Assembly: GCA_038093515.1 (NCBI GenBank) | Contig: JBBPSI010000012.1 | Location: forward strand, 1 to 64,000 | Length of the DNA stretch: 64,000 nucleotides | From: Butyriboletus loyo | Lineage: Eukaryota > Basidiomycota > Agaricomycetes > Boletales > Boletaceae | Reading direction: 5' to 3' | Part shown: in pieces, positions 49,448-59,767 of the stretch | How the letters are laid out: every line of letters starts with the position of its first letter | Position numbering within the stretch: position 1 is the stretch's first letter | Program-made: the position numbers and the translations under genes | The notes under the pieces: generated by a model | What the model was told of the DNA's origin: nothing | Database searches by the model: none | The model's input: the letters and a program-made list of their open reading frames with translations, nothing else

Positions 49448-52400
49448 TCACAGGTAGACAGCATAAGATCCAATGACTGGTCGGTGGTCGCTCCGACCCT
49501 CTAGGAGACGCATCCCCTGGTCGTCCAGACTGCTGTAACTCAGACATACAACATCGCCTTTGGCAGGGTGAGGCGCGAAGTTGAGTGTCGAAACAGCGGA
49601 CTCCTGCGTAGCGATACTCTGGAAAGTATCTCGTCGGAAGGGGAAGAAACGCCAACGATTCACAGATGGTGGTATTGGTAAAGGATCCTTGGGAGGAACA
49701 GGGGGTGGAGACTCTAGGAGACCATCACTTCGAAGCACGGGAATCGACGGGAGCGACGATAAATCCGAACCGACTTCCAGAGCTGTCTGAACTAGCGGAA
49801 CGTCCGTAGAAGAGACGCGCGTAGTGTCATCAGATGCCTGTGTCGGTGGCCGCGCAGAGATGTGGCCTTCGTCTTCCTGATCGACGACCTCTGTTGACCT
49901 GGTTCGAGTGGGAATCCGAGGTGGCTTGGGTATGTTTAATGACACCGGCCGGATTCCCGTGGTTGCCTTCATTGTCGGCCGACTGAAATAGTCTTGCTTG
50001 GCAGAGGAGGAAACAATCTCAGGATTTAACGAGCCTCCCGAGTCGCGTCGAACTCTAACTGAGAACGGCCGAATAGCTTGCGAGATCAAAGTACCGACCC
50101 GAGTCCGTTGTCTTGCCATTTCCACTACATCTGGCTCCGGATCGCCATCCGGTTTGACAATCGACTTCCATAGAATGCGGTCGCACCTGCAACCATCCCA
50201 GGATCAACCAGCAATTCGATTTCACCAGAAATCATACTAACCAACTAGGAACCCGCTGTTTGTGAGAAGAATCATAGACAGCAATGTCGTCTTCATCACC
50301 ATGAGGCTCGATCGGCGTTGAAGGGGCAGACTTTGTAGAAAACCCCCGTGACGATGGTCGAGGAATTAAGATATGTTGCTTATCGGGTGGTTCCAATAAT
50401 CGCTTTGTTTCGGGCGGAAGTTCAATAGGGCTTGCTGGAAGATCTTCAGAAGGTGTTGAAGACGGAGGGTGCTCGACAATATCGGGAGATTTCGGCCTTG
50501 TCACGACATCTCGCAGACCACGCTTGCTCCGCAACCACTTGGCCACCGGAGATGCTGGGTGTGATTGTGAGACAACGGTTGGGGAGAGGAGCGCCTTCCA
50601 TTTTGCTTTCGCTTTTTGAGCAGCTGCACTGAAGGCCATACGTCCACCTTCGACAGAGGATGGATTCAAGGTAAATGGTGTGAAATAATCATCGTCCTCA
50701 GGCTCCGAGGCAACACCCTTTGAGTGCGAGGTCCACCCGGATGATGCCAGCGAACGAGATTCACCCTCGACATCCTCCCCGTTTTCTTCCTCCTCGCCAC
50801 CCTCTCTCTCAGTCTCATTACCGTCTCCGGGAGAGCGCCTGCTGCGCCGTAGTTTTGTCTTTGAACGACTCACCACGTCGTACTTGAAAGTCGGCGGAAA
50901 GTTAATAGGCGCTTCTTGGAAACCAGAAAATGTCGAGTTTGTCTCCATCTGCCGTTTCAGTTGATCAAACGCAAACGCCTGTGCATAATCTACGGGCAAT
51001 TGTACTTAGCCCAGCTCATGGATAAACAAGGAATCGCAAGAAGACACGCACCATGTCTAGAAATCAGCCAGTCCGCATGCAACCGGGTGATATCTAGTCG
51101 GAAATTCAAATCACCACAAAGGAATGTATAGTCGAATCTGTCTGTGATATCTGATAGAGTGTAAGATCGCGTTATTTGATAATCATTCGAATGTCTAGTC
51201 ACCTTCTCTCGTCGTTCGGGGATCATGGGGCGGCAGAAAATCGTCCACCGCAAGTTCAGCCTACAAACAAGTCAACAAAGTGCAACTAGCATCGTACCAC
51301 ATCGTAAGTAAACCAACCTTGATCTTCGCTAAATTTGCAAGCCGGTGATGCACCTTGCCTTCATGCGCTGCAAACATAATCTCATGAAAAATGAATGAGT
51401 GCAGTAACACGCAACACACCAGTCAAGTGAGCGTTCAAGAACAAGAAGGTGGAGCCATCGATCTTGAGGCTGATACCGACCCCACCTTTATTGCCGACAC
51501 GTCCGCCGATTAAACCAGTAGTGACAGCTGATTTTGAGAATCCTGCAAGAGCCGTGAGGTGGGTAACACTCCCAGGTGGACAAAAACTTGCCTTCCACTA
51601 GGTCACGCAATTCTCTATGTATGTAGATCGAAAGGTATAATCCCATCATCCTCTCCTTCACCAGAGGTACATAAGGCCCCATTTCCGACTCTTTAACGGT
51701 CACACGACGATGCAGCGAATGACGCTTTGGCGAAGCCGCCACATCTTTGAGTACATGTTCTGTCTGTACCTGAGAATTCGCTTGCGTTCGATGGCACAGC
51801 CAGTTTTCAAGCATAGATGTCCAACCAGAGTGGTGGGAGTTCACCACAATTTCGTCTGGAAGGTCGTCGGAGCTTTTCCACCCACGGCTAGCATCATCTC
51901 GCTCCTTGTCCTTGCGCTTGAGACCTTGCAAATGGGGGAGGTGTTTCTCGTGGTCCCTGTCATCACTTTTGTCTCTGTCTTTTTCCTTATCGGGCACTCC
52001 AAGTTTGATGCCGGCACCGAGACCCATGGGTATACCTGCGGAACTATCCATGATTATGCACGGAGGACGGTCCGAGGTCCTTACCAGACGAGCTTGGGCA
52101 TTCTTGCCCTGCTCTTGAGAAAGGTCAGTTTGGATGGGACACAAACGAACCAAAAACACCCACACAACAACGAGATGATATGGATGCACAGGCTCTGTAG
52201 ACAGCACAGGGAAGGTGGGCACGTCATCCGGGCCCCACCCGTGGTTCCCATGAGGGGATACGGCACCCAGCAGCTCTTTCAAGTCGCCCTATGTGCCAAT
52301 GTAGCGAAATCTATAGCTTTAGCTTCAGACGTACCTTTGGTAGCGAATCGTGCATATTCCATGTCAATATCCTGATCTTCAGAAACTTTGGGTGCTTCCG

Positions 52401-52647
52401 CGAAAATTGGAGCTTGGGTGATGGAAAGGCGACGTCATTGTGAGGGAAAGATGGTAAAGCCGCCGTTCCAGGAGACGCGGGAAACAGTGACTGTAATCTC
52501 GCGAAGACAGTTTGTTGCCCTACATGGAATGTATAACCTACTGTCAAATCGATACTAGACGAGAGGAATGCGTCGAAAACTACCTTGACGCACTGAACGA
52601 GGTTGTTGAGGGATGGTTCGAGGCTGCTGGGGAACGTTTGTGAGCAT
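49448..52647 (-). CDS. Inositol polyphosphate 5-phosphatase with large insertions
   Basis: Removes the 5-phosphate from phosphoinositides or soluble inositol phosphates. The start MLTNVPQQPRTIPQQ is at 52647, then VGYTFHVGQQTVFARLQSLF. The catalytic domain begins IRILTWNMHDSLPK and GDLKELLG, then VVAGQECPSSSGIP (restored by two splices). It continues with MLENWLC, GPYVPLVKERMMGLYLSIYI, FSKSAVTTGLIGGRVGNKGG and VGISLKIDGSTFLFLNAHLT, then DRFDYTFLCGDLNFRLD, FPPTFKYDVV and QRVPSWCDRILWKS, and finally RSDHRPVIGSYAVYL at the very end. Two long low-complexity insertions split it: about 200 residues after TFKYD and about 200 between VPSWCDR and SDHRPV. All catalytic motifs remain. No SH2, Sac or RhoGAP domain is seen. 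Confidence 0.9.
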
Positions 52648-52920
52648 TGTATGCCCCAAAATCGGGCCCTATGGCCTGTGCTTAAGGCTCAATGTCAAGG
52701 CAGTGGTCCAGAAGGAAGGGAAGAGAACATAGGCGGCAATTGCGGTCAGTGTTAATTAAATGAACCTGTTCGATGCAGTACTGATTATGTAACCAACCTC
52801 CCGAGAAGTACTACTACAACGATACAAAAATGGTACGGTCAATCGGAACGAAATGGAGTTGTAACCATATCTGGCACCATCCTGGCCCATCAGTCAAAAT
52901 GTAATTGACCACCCGTACCT

Positions 52921-53630
52921 GATGTCCATACTGCACCCTCAGCATGTCTTCCACCCTTGACCCAACGTTGAACGGGGATGGCCCAAGTGGAAACACCCGC
53001 AGTTGCAATAGCAGCTCTTACGCCGTCTAGCAACCCATCACAGCGTACAGCCCGCTTTTCCGCGCCGAGATCCAGCAGTCAATCCTTGTGCACGGCTGTT
53101 CAAGAGTGAGTGGGCCAAACTAGTCACCAAAGGAGAAGCTTACCAGTCTTGATCAAGTGCGTATCAAGAATTGGTCGTTCTACCAGCCAAATGATACCCA
53201 GGATATGGGGATCAATGTCATATTAATACTTGACCAGATGTTAGTGGAAACTGGAGCGAAGGAATGCTACGGTGATTGACACAAGGCACCACTCGCTTTC
53301 TGAGGGAACGGTACAAAAGAAAGTACTCTGCTTGGAATCGAGAGCATGAGGCTTCAAAACAGAAACAGGGGCCTGCGAGTCATTGACAGGTTGTGCCCAG
53401 CATGAGGAGGCATGAGGAAGCTTGGGCGACAGTGATGTGGGTGAAAAGAGCGTGGTACCTCCATGACGGAGAGTCGTGTTCTTATGTATTAGCTTCACAG
53501 CACGGTTTCTCTGGCAGTAGGCAGAACAATAAAGAACGCACGACAACTGGTTGGCCAAATAAATTACACGGAGTCCAGAAGCGACGCCCAACAGACCGCC
53601 TGTTCCTCCATACCGGAGACACACCGTCAT
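52921..53630 (-). other. Unrecognised, probably decayed coding locus
   Basis: Two blocks look coding but are not joined. One, near 53241-53630, contains LRYGGTGGLLGVASGL, RNRAVKLIHKNTTLRHGG across a plausible intron, and QAPVSVLKPHALDSKQSTFF. The other, 53219-52921, reads PHILGIIWLVERPILDTHLI, then across an intron KTAVHKD, stop (TGA at 53081), and LLDLGAEKRAVRCDGLLDGV RAAIATAGVSTWAIPVQRWV. The second block keeps one frame apart from that single TGA. I do not recognise the protein. It could be a pseudogene, a gene with a sequencing error, or a readthrough gene. No start was fixed. Confidence 0.35.
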
Positions 53631-53659
53631 ACCCTATGTCATAAGCCCGACATATCCTG

Positions 53660-53941
53660 CTACCTTCTCGAGTCCTTCTTAAAGTATTCACTGGTTATCG
53701 CAGTGGCCTGTGCCATCTCGAACATAGTCTCCCCGATACCGAGAAAACGCTCGGCCAGGGAGCGGATGGTTGGGTCCGGAATGCTGTTCGTCTGAACGCT
53801 ATATTCGAGTGGGTCGACTTGAGAGAATGAGAAAGGGAGAAACGAAACTCACGTGAAGCCGCTTGAACGTCGAATGCCAGCAATAACCGTCGACACCAAG
53901 ACGGCGTCTGCAGCGTAGTGGATAAATCGACCAAGAACCAT
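53660..53941 (-). CDS. Small DUF1748 protein
   Basis: Two exons (89 and 139 nt) give 75 aa. MVLGRFIHYAADAVLVSTVI then AGIRRSSGFT, and after the intron NSIPDPTIRSLAERFLGIGE. This matches the DUF1748 family, short fungal proteins with one hydrophobic segment; the yeast member has been found in mitochondria. No enzymatic motif. The family is identified from the start of the protein, which is highly conserved. Head to head with NAT9 (168 bp between starts). Confidence 0.85.
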
Positions 53942-54108
53942 GTTGTGATGGAGGACTCGTGATCGATGAGGATGTTTGAGCGTGGTCCAGACGGATACCG
54001 GACAATGCGAGTAATGTACCGCTGACAAGGCTACGTGTGTCCGCTGACTAGAAAGGAAAGCCTCCTATCTCCTACGCTATCCGTTGGCTCAACTCAACCC
54101 TTGTGCAT

Positions 54109-54937
54109 ATGCTCACAGAGGCGATACTGCGGGGCCAGCAGGTGGTGCTGGTCCCATCCACCCCAGACCATGTCGAAGTATATAACCTTCATATCGTCAT
54201 GCTCGCCACACGCTCAATCAATCGCACTAGAGGTATTATCGTTGGATGACCGATCCAAGGTTGCTCAAGGATACAGGTACCGAGCCCCTCGCTCTAGAAG
54301 AAGTTTATGAGATGGAGGGTACGTCGATCGGGATACCGAATCGCTTGAACGACAAGTTAACTTTATGCAGAGCACTGGCGAGAAGATCATGACAGTAGGC
54401 AGCGCCAGGCTTTGTTCAGGCAGACATTCATACCATGTGGTAGAGCTGACGTTTATCATTCTCTCGAATGGCGAGGGTGACATTGTATCCCTTCCAATGG
54501 TTGGTGACGTGAACATTTTCCTCAAAGGCGATCCCTGCGACGAAGACTTTGAAGCGGAGGTCGGTGTGATGATCGCAGGTATGTAATTGTAGAATCTTCG
54601 ATATCACCCATGTAGCCACTTTCATTTGCCTCTAGAAGAAAGCTACCGGGGTAGGGGCCTCGCGCTCGAGGCACTGAGGCTTATGCTATCATATGTGACT
54701 GGGCCACCTGCGTCCTTTGCGAGCGCACTGCCATCGCTGGTGCCTAGCCCCCCATTCCCCTTTCCAATACGTCCAGAAAGCCTGGTAGTGCGGATAGGCC
54801 AGGAAAATGGGCGCAGCATCAGATTGTTTGAACGGCTTGGCTTCGTTGAAACCAACGGGGCCAATGCGTTCGGTGAGAAAGAGATGCGGTTTCGAATCGG
54901 AATGATGGATGTGGAACCTTCAAGAATCCATATTTAG
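54109..54937 (+). CDS. NAT9: N-acetyltransferase 9 (GNAT)
   Basis: Five exons (69, 88, 24, 135, 302 nt) sum to 618 nt, 205 aa. The path is VVLVPSTPDHVE, RYYRWMTDPRLL, LEEVYEMEEHWREDHDKLTF (built from four exons), IILSNGEG, MVGDVNIFLKG, EAEVGVMIAEESYRGRGLAL (acetyl-CoA loop R/QxxGxG/A type) and EALRLMLSYV. It ends with GQENGRSIRLFERLGFVETN. This is the full NAT9 layout; in animals NAT9 is tied to microtubule stability. A 24-nt exon is needed at 54371-54394. Confidence 0.92.
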
Positions 54938-55064
54938 ATTAGTTCTATTGTACGAGTCATGTCCTATTCCTGTGCATATGGAACCAAAGATCTCCCCACG
55001 AGCGTATAAAAGGGAGTTTAGAAAATTGCCTGGGGTTCGCGCGGCTTGATTACTTACCGCTACA

Positions 55065-56300
55065 GTGACTTCTTTCTTACCAGGTTGTCCAAGGAATAAA
55101 CAGCGAGCGATATCATTCAAGAGTCATTTTCCATCCAAAGAAACACGCGTCCGAGTAAGCGCAGCCTCGCTAGACCGATTTGGTCCCGCGGCTATTTATG
55201 TATGTTTGGCTCTCGCTTACTCATACAACGCGGCATTAAATAGCAACGGCCGCCCACAACGCGTCCAATTAACGCGTCTCGTCTCCACCATGTTGCAGTA
55301 AGTGGCACAACCTTCAACGTCGGTCGTCGGTGGCGTACTCTCGCTTATCTCAATTTCCTCAGAGGAGGTCGCGTATATGGACATATCGACGGCGTTCATT
55401 TTGGCCATCGTTTCCCTAACAGGTATGCGTTCATCCTCATAATCTAGCTCCTGATTCACTGTCCAATCTCCAGGAGCGAGCTTCTGAGAGCTGGTGTGCA
55501 CTGCCAACTTCAGGCAGGAATTCATGGCGACTCGAACCCAAACGGTGGTGCCTTTTCGATTTGTCTTTCTGAAGGATACGAGGACAACCACGACTCGGGA
55601 GATAAGATGTACGTCAATTTACCACTGTCCAGAGACATGTGTTCTCACTGTTGCTGATAGCATTTACGTTGGCTCAGGTATGCTCTATGCGATGACTATA
55701 ACTCGCCTTTTTAAATGTCAGAGTATCAGGGGGACAGAATGAGAACGGGGTGTGTCTGTTCTCTGTGACAAGCTTCTTGCCACTAACGTCCTCCCAGCAG
55801 CAAATTGCAGACCAGTCGTTCGATGATCCTCCAAATCAATCTCTATTGGTGGGTTCCCCAATAAATCGTATACCGTTACGTCTTAAATCCCTTCAGATTT
55901 CCTCCCAGACAAAGCGGCCGGTACGAGTGATACGAGGCAAGAATCCATCCAGTTTCTACGCACCCCCCTCAGGGTGAGACACCGATGATGATGGCCGTAC
56001 AATGACTCACGTTCGTTGGCAGGTATAGATATGACGGGCTTTATGTCGTGGATTCAGTGTGTGCCATCCTTGTTTCAAGAGTATCATTTTCTTATTTACG
56101 CCCAGGCCGAGATGCGCCCAGGGAACAAAGGTTATAAAATGTGCTTCTTCGAACTTAGGGTAAGGTATCAGTCTGCCAAGTTAAGCTTGCTGACTTTTGA
56201 CCACCAGAGAATCAGAGAAGAGGGTGATGGTCATATCCCCAACCGACGCCGCCTCACCCTGAAAAGAATGAACAACATGCTCAGGGGAGCGAGGAAATAA
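55065..56300 (+). CDS. SRA (YDG) domain protein
   Basis: SRA domains bind DNA around 5-methylcytosine, often flipping the base. Exons join to QLTRLVSTMLQGGRVYGHID, GVHFGHRFPNRSELLRAGVH, CQLQAGIHGDSNPNGGAFSI, CLSEGYEDNHDSGDKI, YVGSGGQNENG, QQIADQSFDDP, KRPVRVIRGKN, FYAPPSGYRYDGLYVVDSAE and MRPGNKGYKMCFFELR. The YDG motif and the GSGG and ADQ landmarks are complete. The C-terminus is short and basic (RIREEGDGHIPNRRRLTLKR). No RING, PHD or SET domain is present. The start is uncertain: the open frame begins at 55065, but its first 60 residues look non-conserved and may include an intron. Confidence 0.88.
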
Positions 56301-56818
56301 TAATGTACCTGTTAGCTCTACCTTGGAGCATGCTATTGATACACTGTATGATCTCGTGCAACTTACCTTTCCTCTTCCTATCAAAGTATTCCTAATGGAA
56401 TGGTTGGATCCAAGTTGTATGGATCAGGGTATATGTCAACCAGTGTTCCGACGTAAACTAATATGAGATGATCTTGGGATACACGTGAAATTGAGTGATC
56501 TCCGAAACCCAAGTGTGATGTGTTTTAAGAAGTTGGTTGAGATGATTGGCGGGGGTAAAGCAAGGCTCAAGCGAGAAAGGACCAAAACAAATAAAATATG
56601 AGGAGTCTGAAAACCGCAGCAGACATCATTCGCGGAACTAAACGACCGTAGTTGTGAAAGACTGAACTGATGGAGCGCCCTGTTAATAATCAGTGATCCC
56701 CATCACATGCACCATAGAAACAGACAACGAGACTCACCACCAACGATATGCACACGGACAGACAAATTTGTGCGTATTTGGATTATCTACAAAGTTAGAA
56801 AATGGCTAGAGTACGTGC
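56301..56818. other. Gene-free stretch
   Basis: About 520 bp between convergent genes. Nothing beyond UTRs is recognised. Confidence 0.45.
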
Positions 56819-58396
56819 TCAGTACTTGTCCAGGATTTCCCCGTCTTCGTCAGGAATGCTGACGATACTCTGCGGACGCGGTTTTGAAGGTGAAACACCT
56901 TCAAGGAGGTTGACGATATCTTCGATGTCATTTCCAGGAGTAGTACGTTCAACTTTAAGATTGTCCCCGTTGCTGATCACTTCACCCGCATGTGAGTCAG
57001 TGGGTTCGGGAACGGAGTCTTTGGGAACTTCCAAACGGACTTGTTCATGTTCACGTGCAACCTCCTCGTCTGGAAGGTTCTCGGCAACGTGTTCATGACT
57101 GTGAATCTCTTCTTCGGCAGGATGTTCACCGCCCTGCTGCTCGGGATGAACCCCAGGATCAGAGTGCACATCCAAATCTGCAGCAGGATCGTGCGTCGCA
57201 TCACCGATAACCTCTGAGTGGCCATGCATATCTTCTGCAGAACCAACATCCAAAAACTCAGCTGTCCCTGACTCATGCCCATTCTCTATATGATCGGCCG
57301 CAAGATGGTCCGAGTCACGGGAAGGGTCAGAAGCAATAGAAGCAGGAGCAGGTGTGATCCCCTCTTTCGTATCAATGGGCCCCTTTGGTTTCACAGCTAT
57401 ACGTCCAACCTTGGGCTTCGATAACCCTCGAGGACTCGAACCATGAGCGCCAGCTGAAGTGGATTTTGTTACTCTGGCAGGGCTTGGGACTGGAGGGACT
57501 GGTATGCGCGCTTTCGACAATGATGCAGCCGTAGGCTTGCTAAGCCTCTCTGCTGCATCGCTACTCAGGGTCACTTTCCTAACGGGAGGCGGGGGTGGCG
57601 GAGGGGCATTACGAGAACGTGCAAGTGATGCAGCTGTAGGTGCGAACAGACCGGAAGATGGCGTCTTCGGTCTTGCAATAACCGGGTTTTGTGCAGCTAC
57701 TGACTTGGGACGCGAGGGGGTCGATGGCGCAGTTTTGGGAACCGCGCGTGCTCGGCGCGTCGTGGAAGGATTCGATACAACGGACTGGCCAGTATGTTGC
57801 GGCCTGAGAGGTTGCGAAATAGAAGATTGGAGAGACGTCTTCGGAGGATGAGAGCTGGCCGAAGGCTTGGCAGAGCTGTTGGCAATAGGGGAGCGAGACG
57901 CTACTGCCCGTCGCATTCCCTTCGTGGGTGTCGACTTGCCAGTAGAGATAGCTTTGGCTTTGGATGGAGGAGACTTTACTGGCTCCGGTGATGCAGGAGT
58001 CGGTGTGGTGGGGATGTCCACTGGGGGAGTGGGGTCGGGGATGGGCTGAGGGCTCACGACAGCAGACTTGGACATGGAAGGTGAAGGTGAACTAGAGAGT
58101 GTGGGTGCGACTGGTTTAATATCAACAGATGCCAAGGGTTTGGGTGGCCATTCCCTCTTCTCCTTGACTTCTTCTTTCGCAGCATCGCCGGCTATCTGCG
58201 ACGAGACGCTGGAGCTGCGTAGGACCACAGGGACAGCGGGAGAAGCTTGTCGTTTTCCCTGTTGCTCAAAGCGGCCGATGAGATTGGCAACACTCTGGCG
58301 CGGTCTCTCGTCGGGCAGAGGCCTGTGGGATGAGGATGGGGCGTTGTCAGTGCGAGATCGGACGAGGAGAGAGGAACGAGGAACGACGACTGACAT
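56819..58396 (-). CDS. Pro/Ser-rich disordered protein
   Basis: One exon, 525 aa. Near the N-terminus is VANLIGRFEQQGKRQ, a short motif seen in other fungal cytoskeleton-linked proteins, and it is the only element I can place. The rest is low complexity: P/S/T-rich with basic patches, FAPTAASLARSRNAPPPPPP and SKPTAASLSKARIPVPPVP (a repeated PTAASL unit, with a polyproline run). A His/Glu-rich acidic C-terminal third ends in DEDGEILDKY. The even amino-acid bias and the absence of stops over 1.5 kb support a real gene. Function unknown. Confidence 0.75.
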   Translation of the reverse strand: MSVVVPRSSLLVRSRTDNAPSSSHRPLPDERPRQSVANLIGRFEQQGKRQASPAVPVVLRSSSVSSQIAGDAAKEEVKEKREWPPKPLASVDIKPVAPTLSSSPSPSMSKSAVVSPQPIPDPTPPVDIPTTPTPASPEPVKSPPSKAKAISTGKSTPTKGMRRAVASRSPIANSSAKPSASSHPPKTSLQSSISQPLRPQHTGQSVVSNPSTTRRARAVPKTAPSTPSRPKSVAAQNPVIARPKTPSSGLFAPTAASLARSRNAPPPPPPPVRKVTLSSDAAERLSKPTAASLSKARIPVPPVPSPARVTKSTSAGAHGSSPRGLSKPKVGRIAVKPKGPIDTKEGITPAPASIASDPSRDSDHLAADHIENGHESGTAEFLDVGSAEDMHGHSEVIGDATHDPAADLDVHSDPGVHPEQQGGEHPAEEEIHSHEHVAENLPDEEVAREHEQVRLEVPKDSVPEPTDSHAGEVISNGDNLKVERTTPGNDIEDIVNLLEGVSPSKPRPQSIVSIPDEDGEILDKY

Positions 58397-58636
58397 CTCG
58401 CACTCTCCTGGAGTTCAAGAGGGAAGAAAGGAAAGAAGGAAATACAAACTTGTGTATCTGCGAGAGGAAGAAATGTGGTCGGGGCGATGGTTGCCGTTGC
58501 CGTTCAAGCTTTGGCTACCAACTCGTTACGCTTTTCGGTAAGTAGCGGCACGGATGAGACAAACTATTAGTATTATGGCGGGTCATTGACAGCTCGACCC
58601 TGGCAGTGTCTGAGTACTTAGTACCTGTATTATACA

Positions 58637-59460
58637 TCAACTAGGCCCGGAAAACCAGTTCTCTAATGTTTCCTTCAGCGCAGCCCTCGATGTCCCAGTA
58701 TGCCAAAAATGACTTGCACCCGTCACAGTTACTGTCCTCAACTGTGCCCTGACACGCTCCGTCTTGAGTGACTCGGTCCAGGTGTCGTACTGGGAGTGGC
58801 TCGTAAAGTCATCCCGGTCCCCATGAACGATGAGCAGCCGAGCGCGGACATCACGCAGCAGGGACGTCAGTGTCGAAGAGTACATTCTCGAATGAAACAT
58901 GGTCAATAGTCCCCTTGGCCCAAGAGGATACGAAAGCAGCACATAAGAGGTCTTGATGTGCGAGGGTAACACGGGGTGCAGCGTCACTATCAGCGAACCA
59001 TGAGAATATCCCTATCGTTCAGTTCGGCGCACATTGCATGCAGATATTTTCGAGAACGACGCACGATAAAGGTCACAGAGTTGACATGTGGATGTCCCTC
59101 CAAGAATTGCTGAACCAACGCTTCCAAATCGCCACCTTCGGTCTTTCCGGTGAGAGAGGGCCAGCCGGTTGACTTGCCGACACCACGAGAGTTGTAGTAC
59201 ACCACATAGAAATCATTGTCTTGCAAGGACTTGACAATGGTCTGAACAGTCCTGCACCAGTCACGTCGAGTGCTTCAACAGGGCAGCAATCCAACAGAAG
59301 CACGTTGTACTCACGAGTCGTACATACATCCACCAAGTCGTGACCATGGATGGAGGCAAAATGCAGCTCGAGTGCATCGGTGTTCCTGCGCGGGCTGTGA
59401 GATTACGACTTCGAGCGCAACACCTGTCTTCAGCGGGGTAACGTCGTGGGATATAGCCAT
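58637..59460 (-). CDS. Alpha/beta hydrolase-fold protein
   Basis: Three exons (146, 187, 375 nt) sum to 708 nt, 235 aa. Start MAISHDVTPLKTG. CLHPWSRLGG carries the oxyanion strand. DNDFYVVYYNSRGVGKSTG is the classic motif after beta 4. GYSHGS, across the second intron, is the nucleophile elbow with Ser. LLIVHGDRDDFTSHSQYDTW gives the acid Asp, and GASHFWHTG the His. The full triad can be seen. Family members include dienelactone hydrolase-like and fungal acylpeptidase-like proteins; substrate unknown. Confidence 0.88.
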
Positions 59461-59767
59461 CACTGGCACAAGAGAACAGAGCTTTTGAAAGCAGGTTGCT
59501 TTCTAGCTACGGGTTCATGCGCCGGTGGTCCTAATTAGCGATTGAACAACAATCCACCAGCATTGACTTCCTTTTCAAGGGCCACTTAGGATCTGGCTTG
59601 ACTACCCCGCACTGTCTGCCGTGAAACTTCACACCTCTCGAAGCAACATACTCTCGGCAGATTCAAGCCTGGGACCCTGACAGTAGGACTCGATACTAAC
59701 TTGGTTCTGCATGCATAGTGTCTAACCAATACTTCAGGGCCCCGGGTGCACCGAAACAGCGCAGTAA

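Noticed and set aside
59640..59720. tRNA-like T-arm sequence GATTCAAGCC
   Set aside because: No matching acceptor stem or anticodon arm on either strand.
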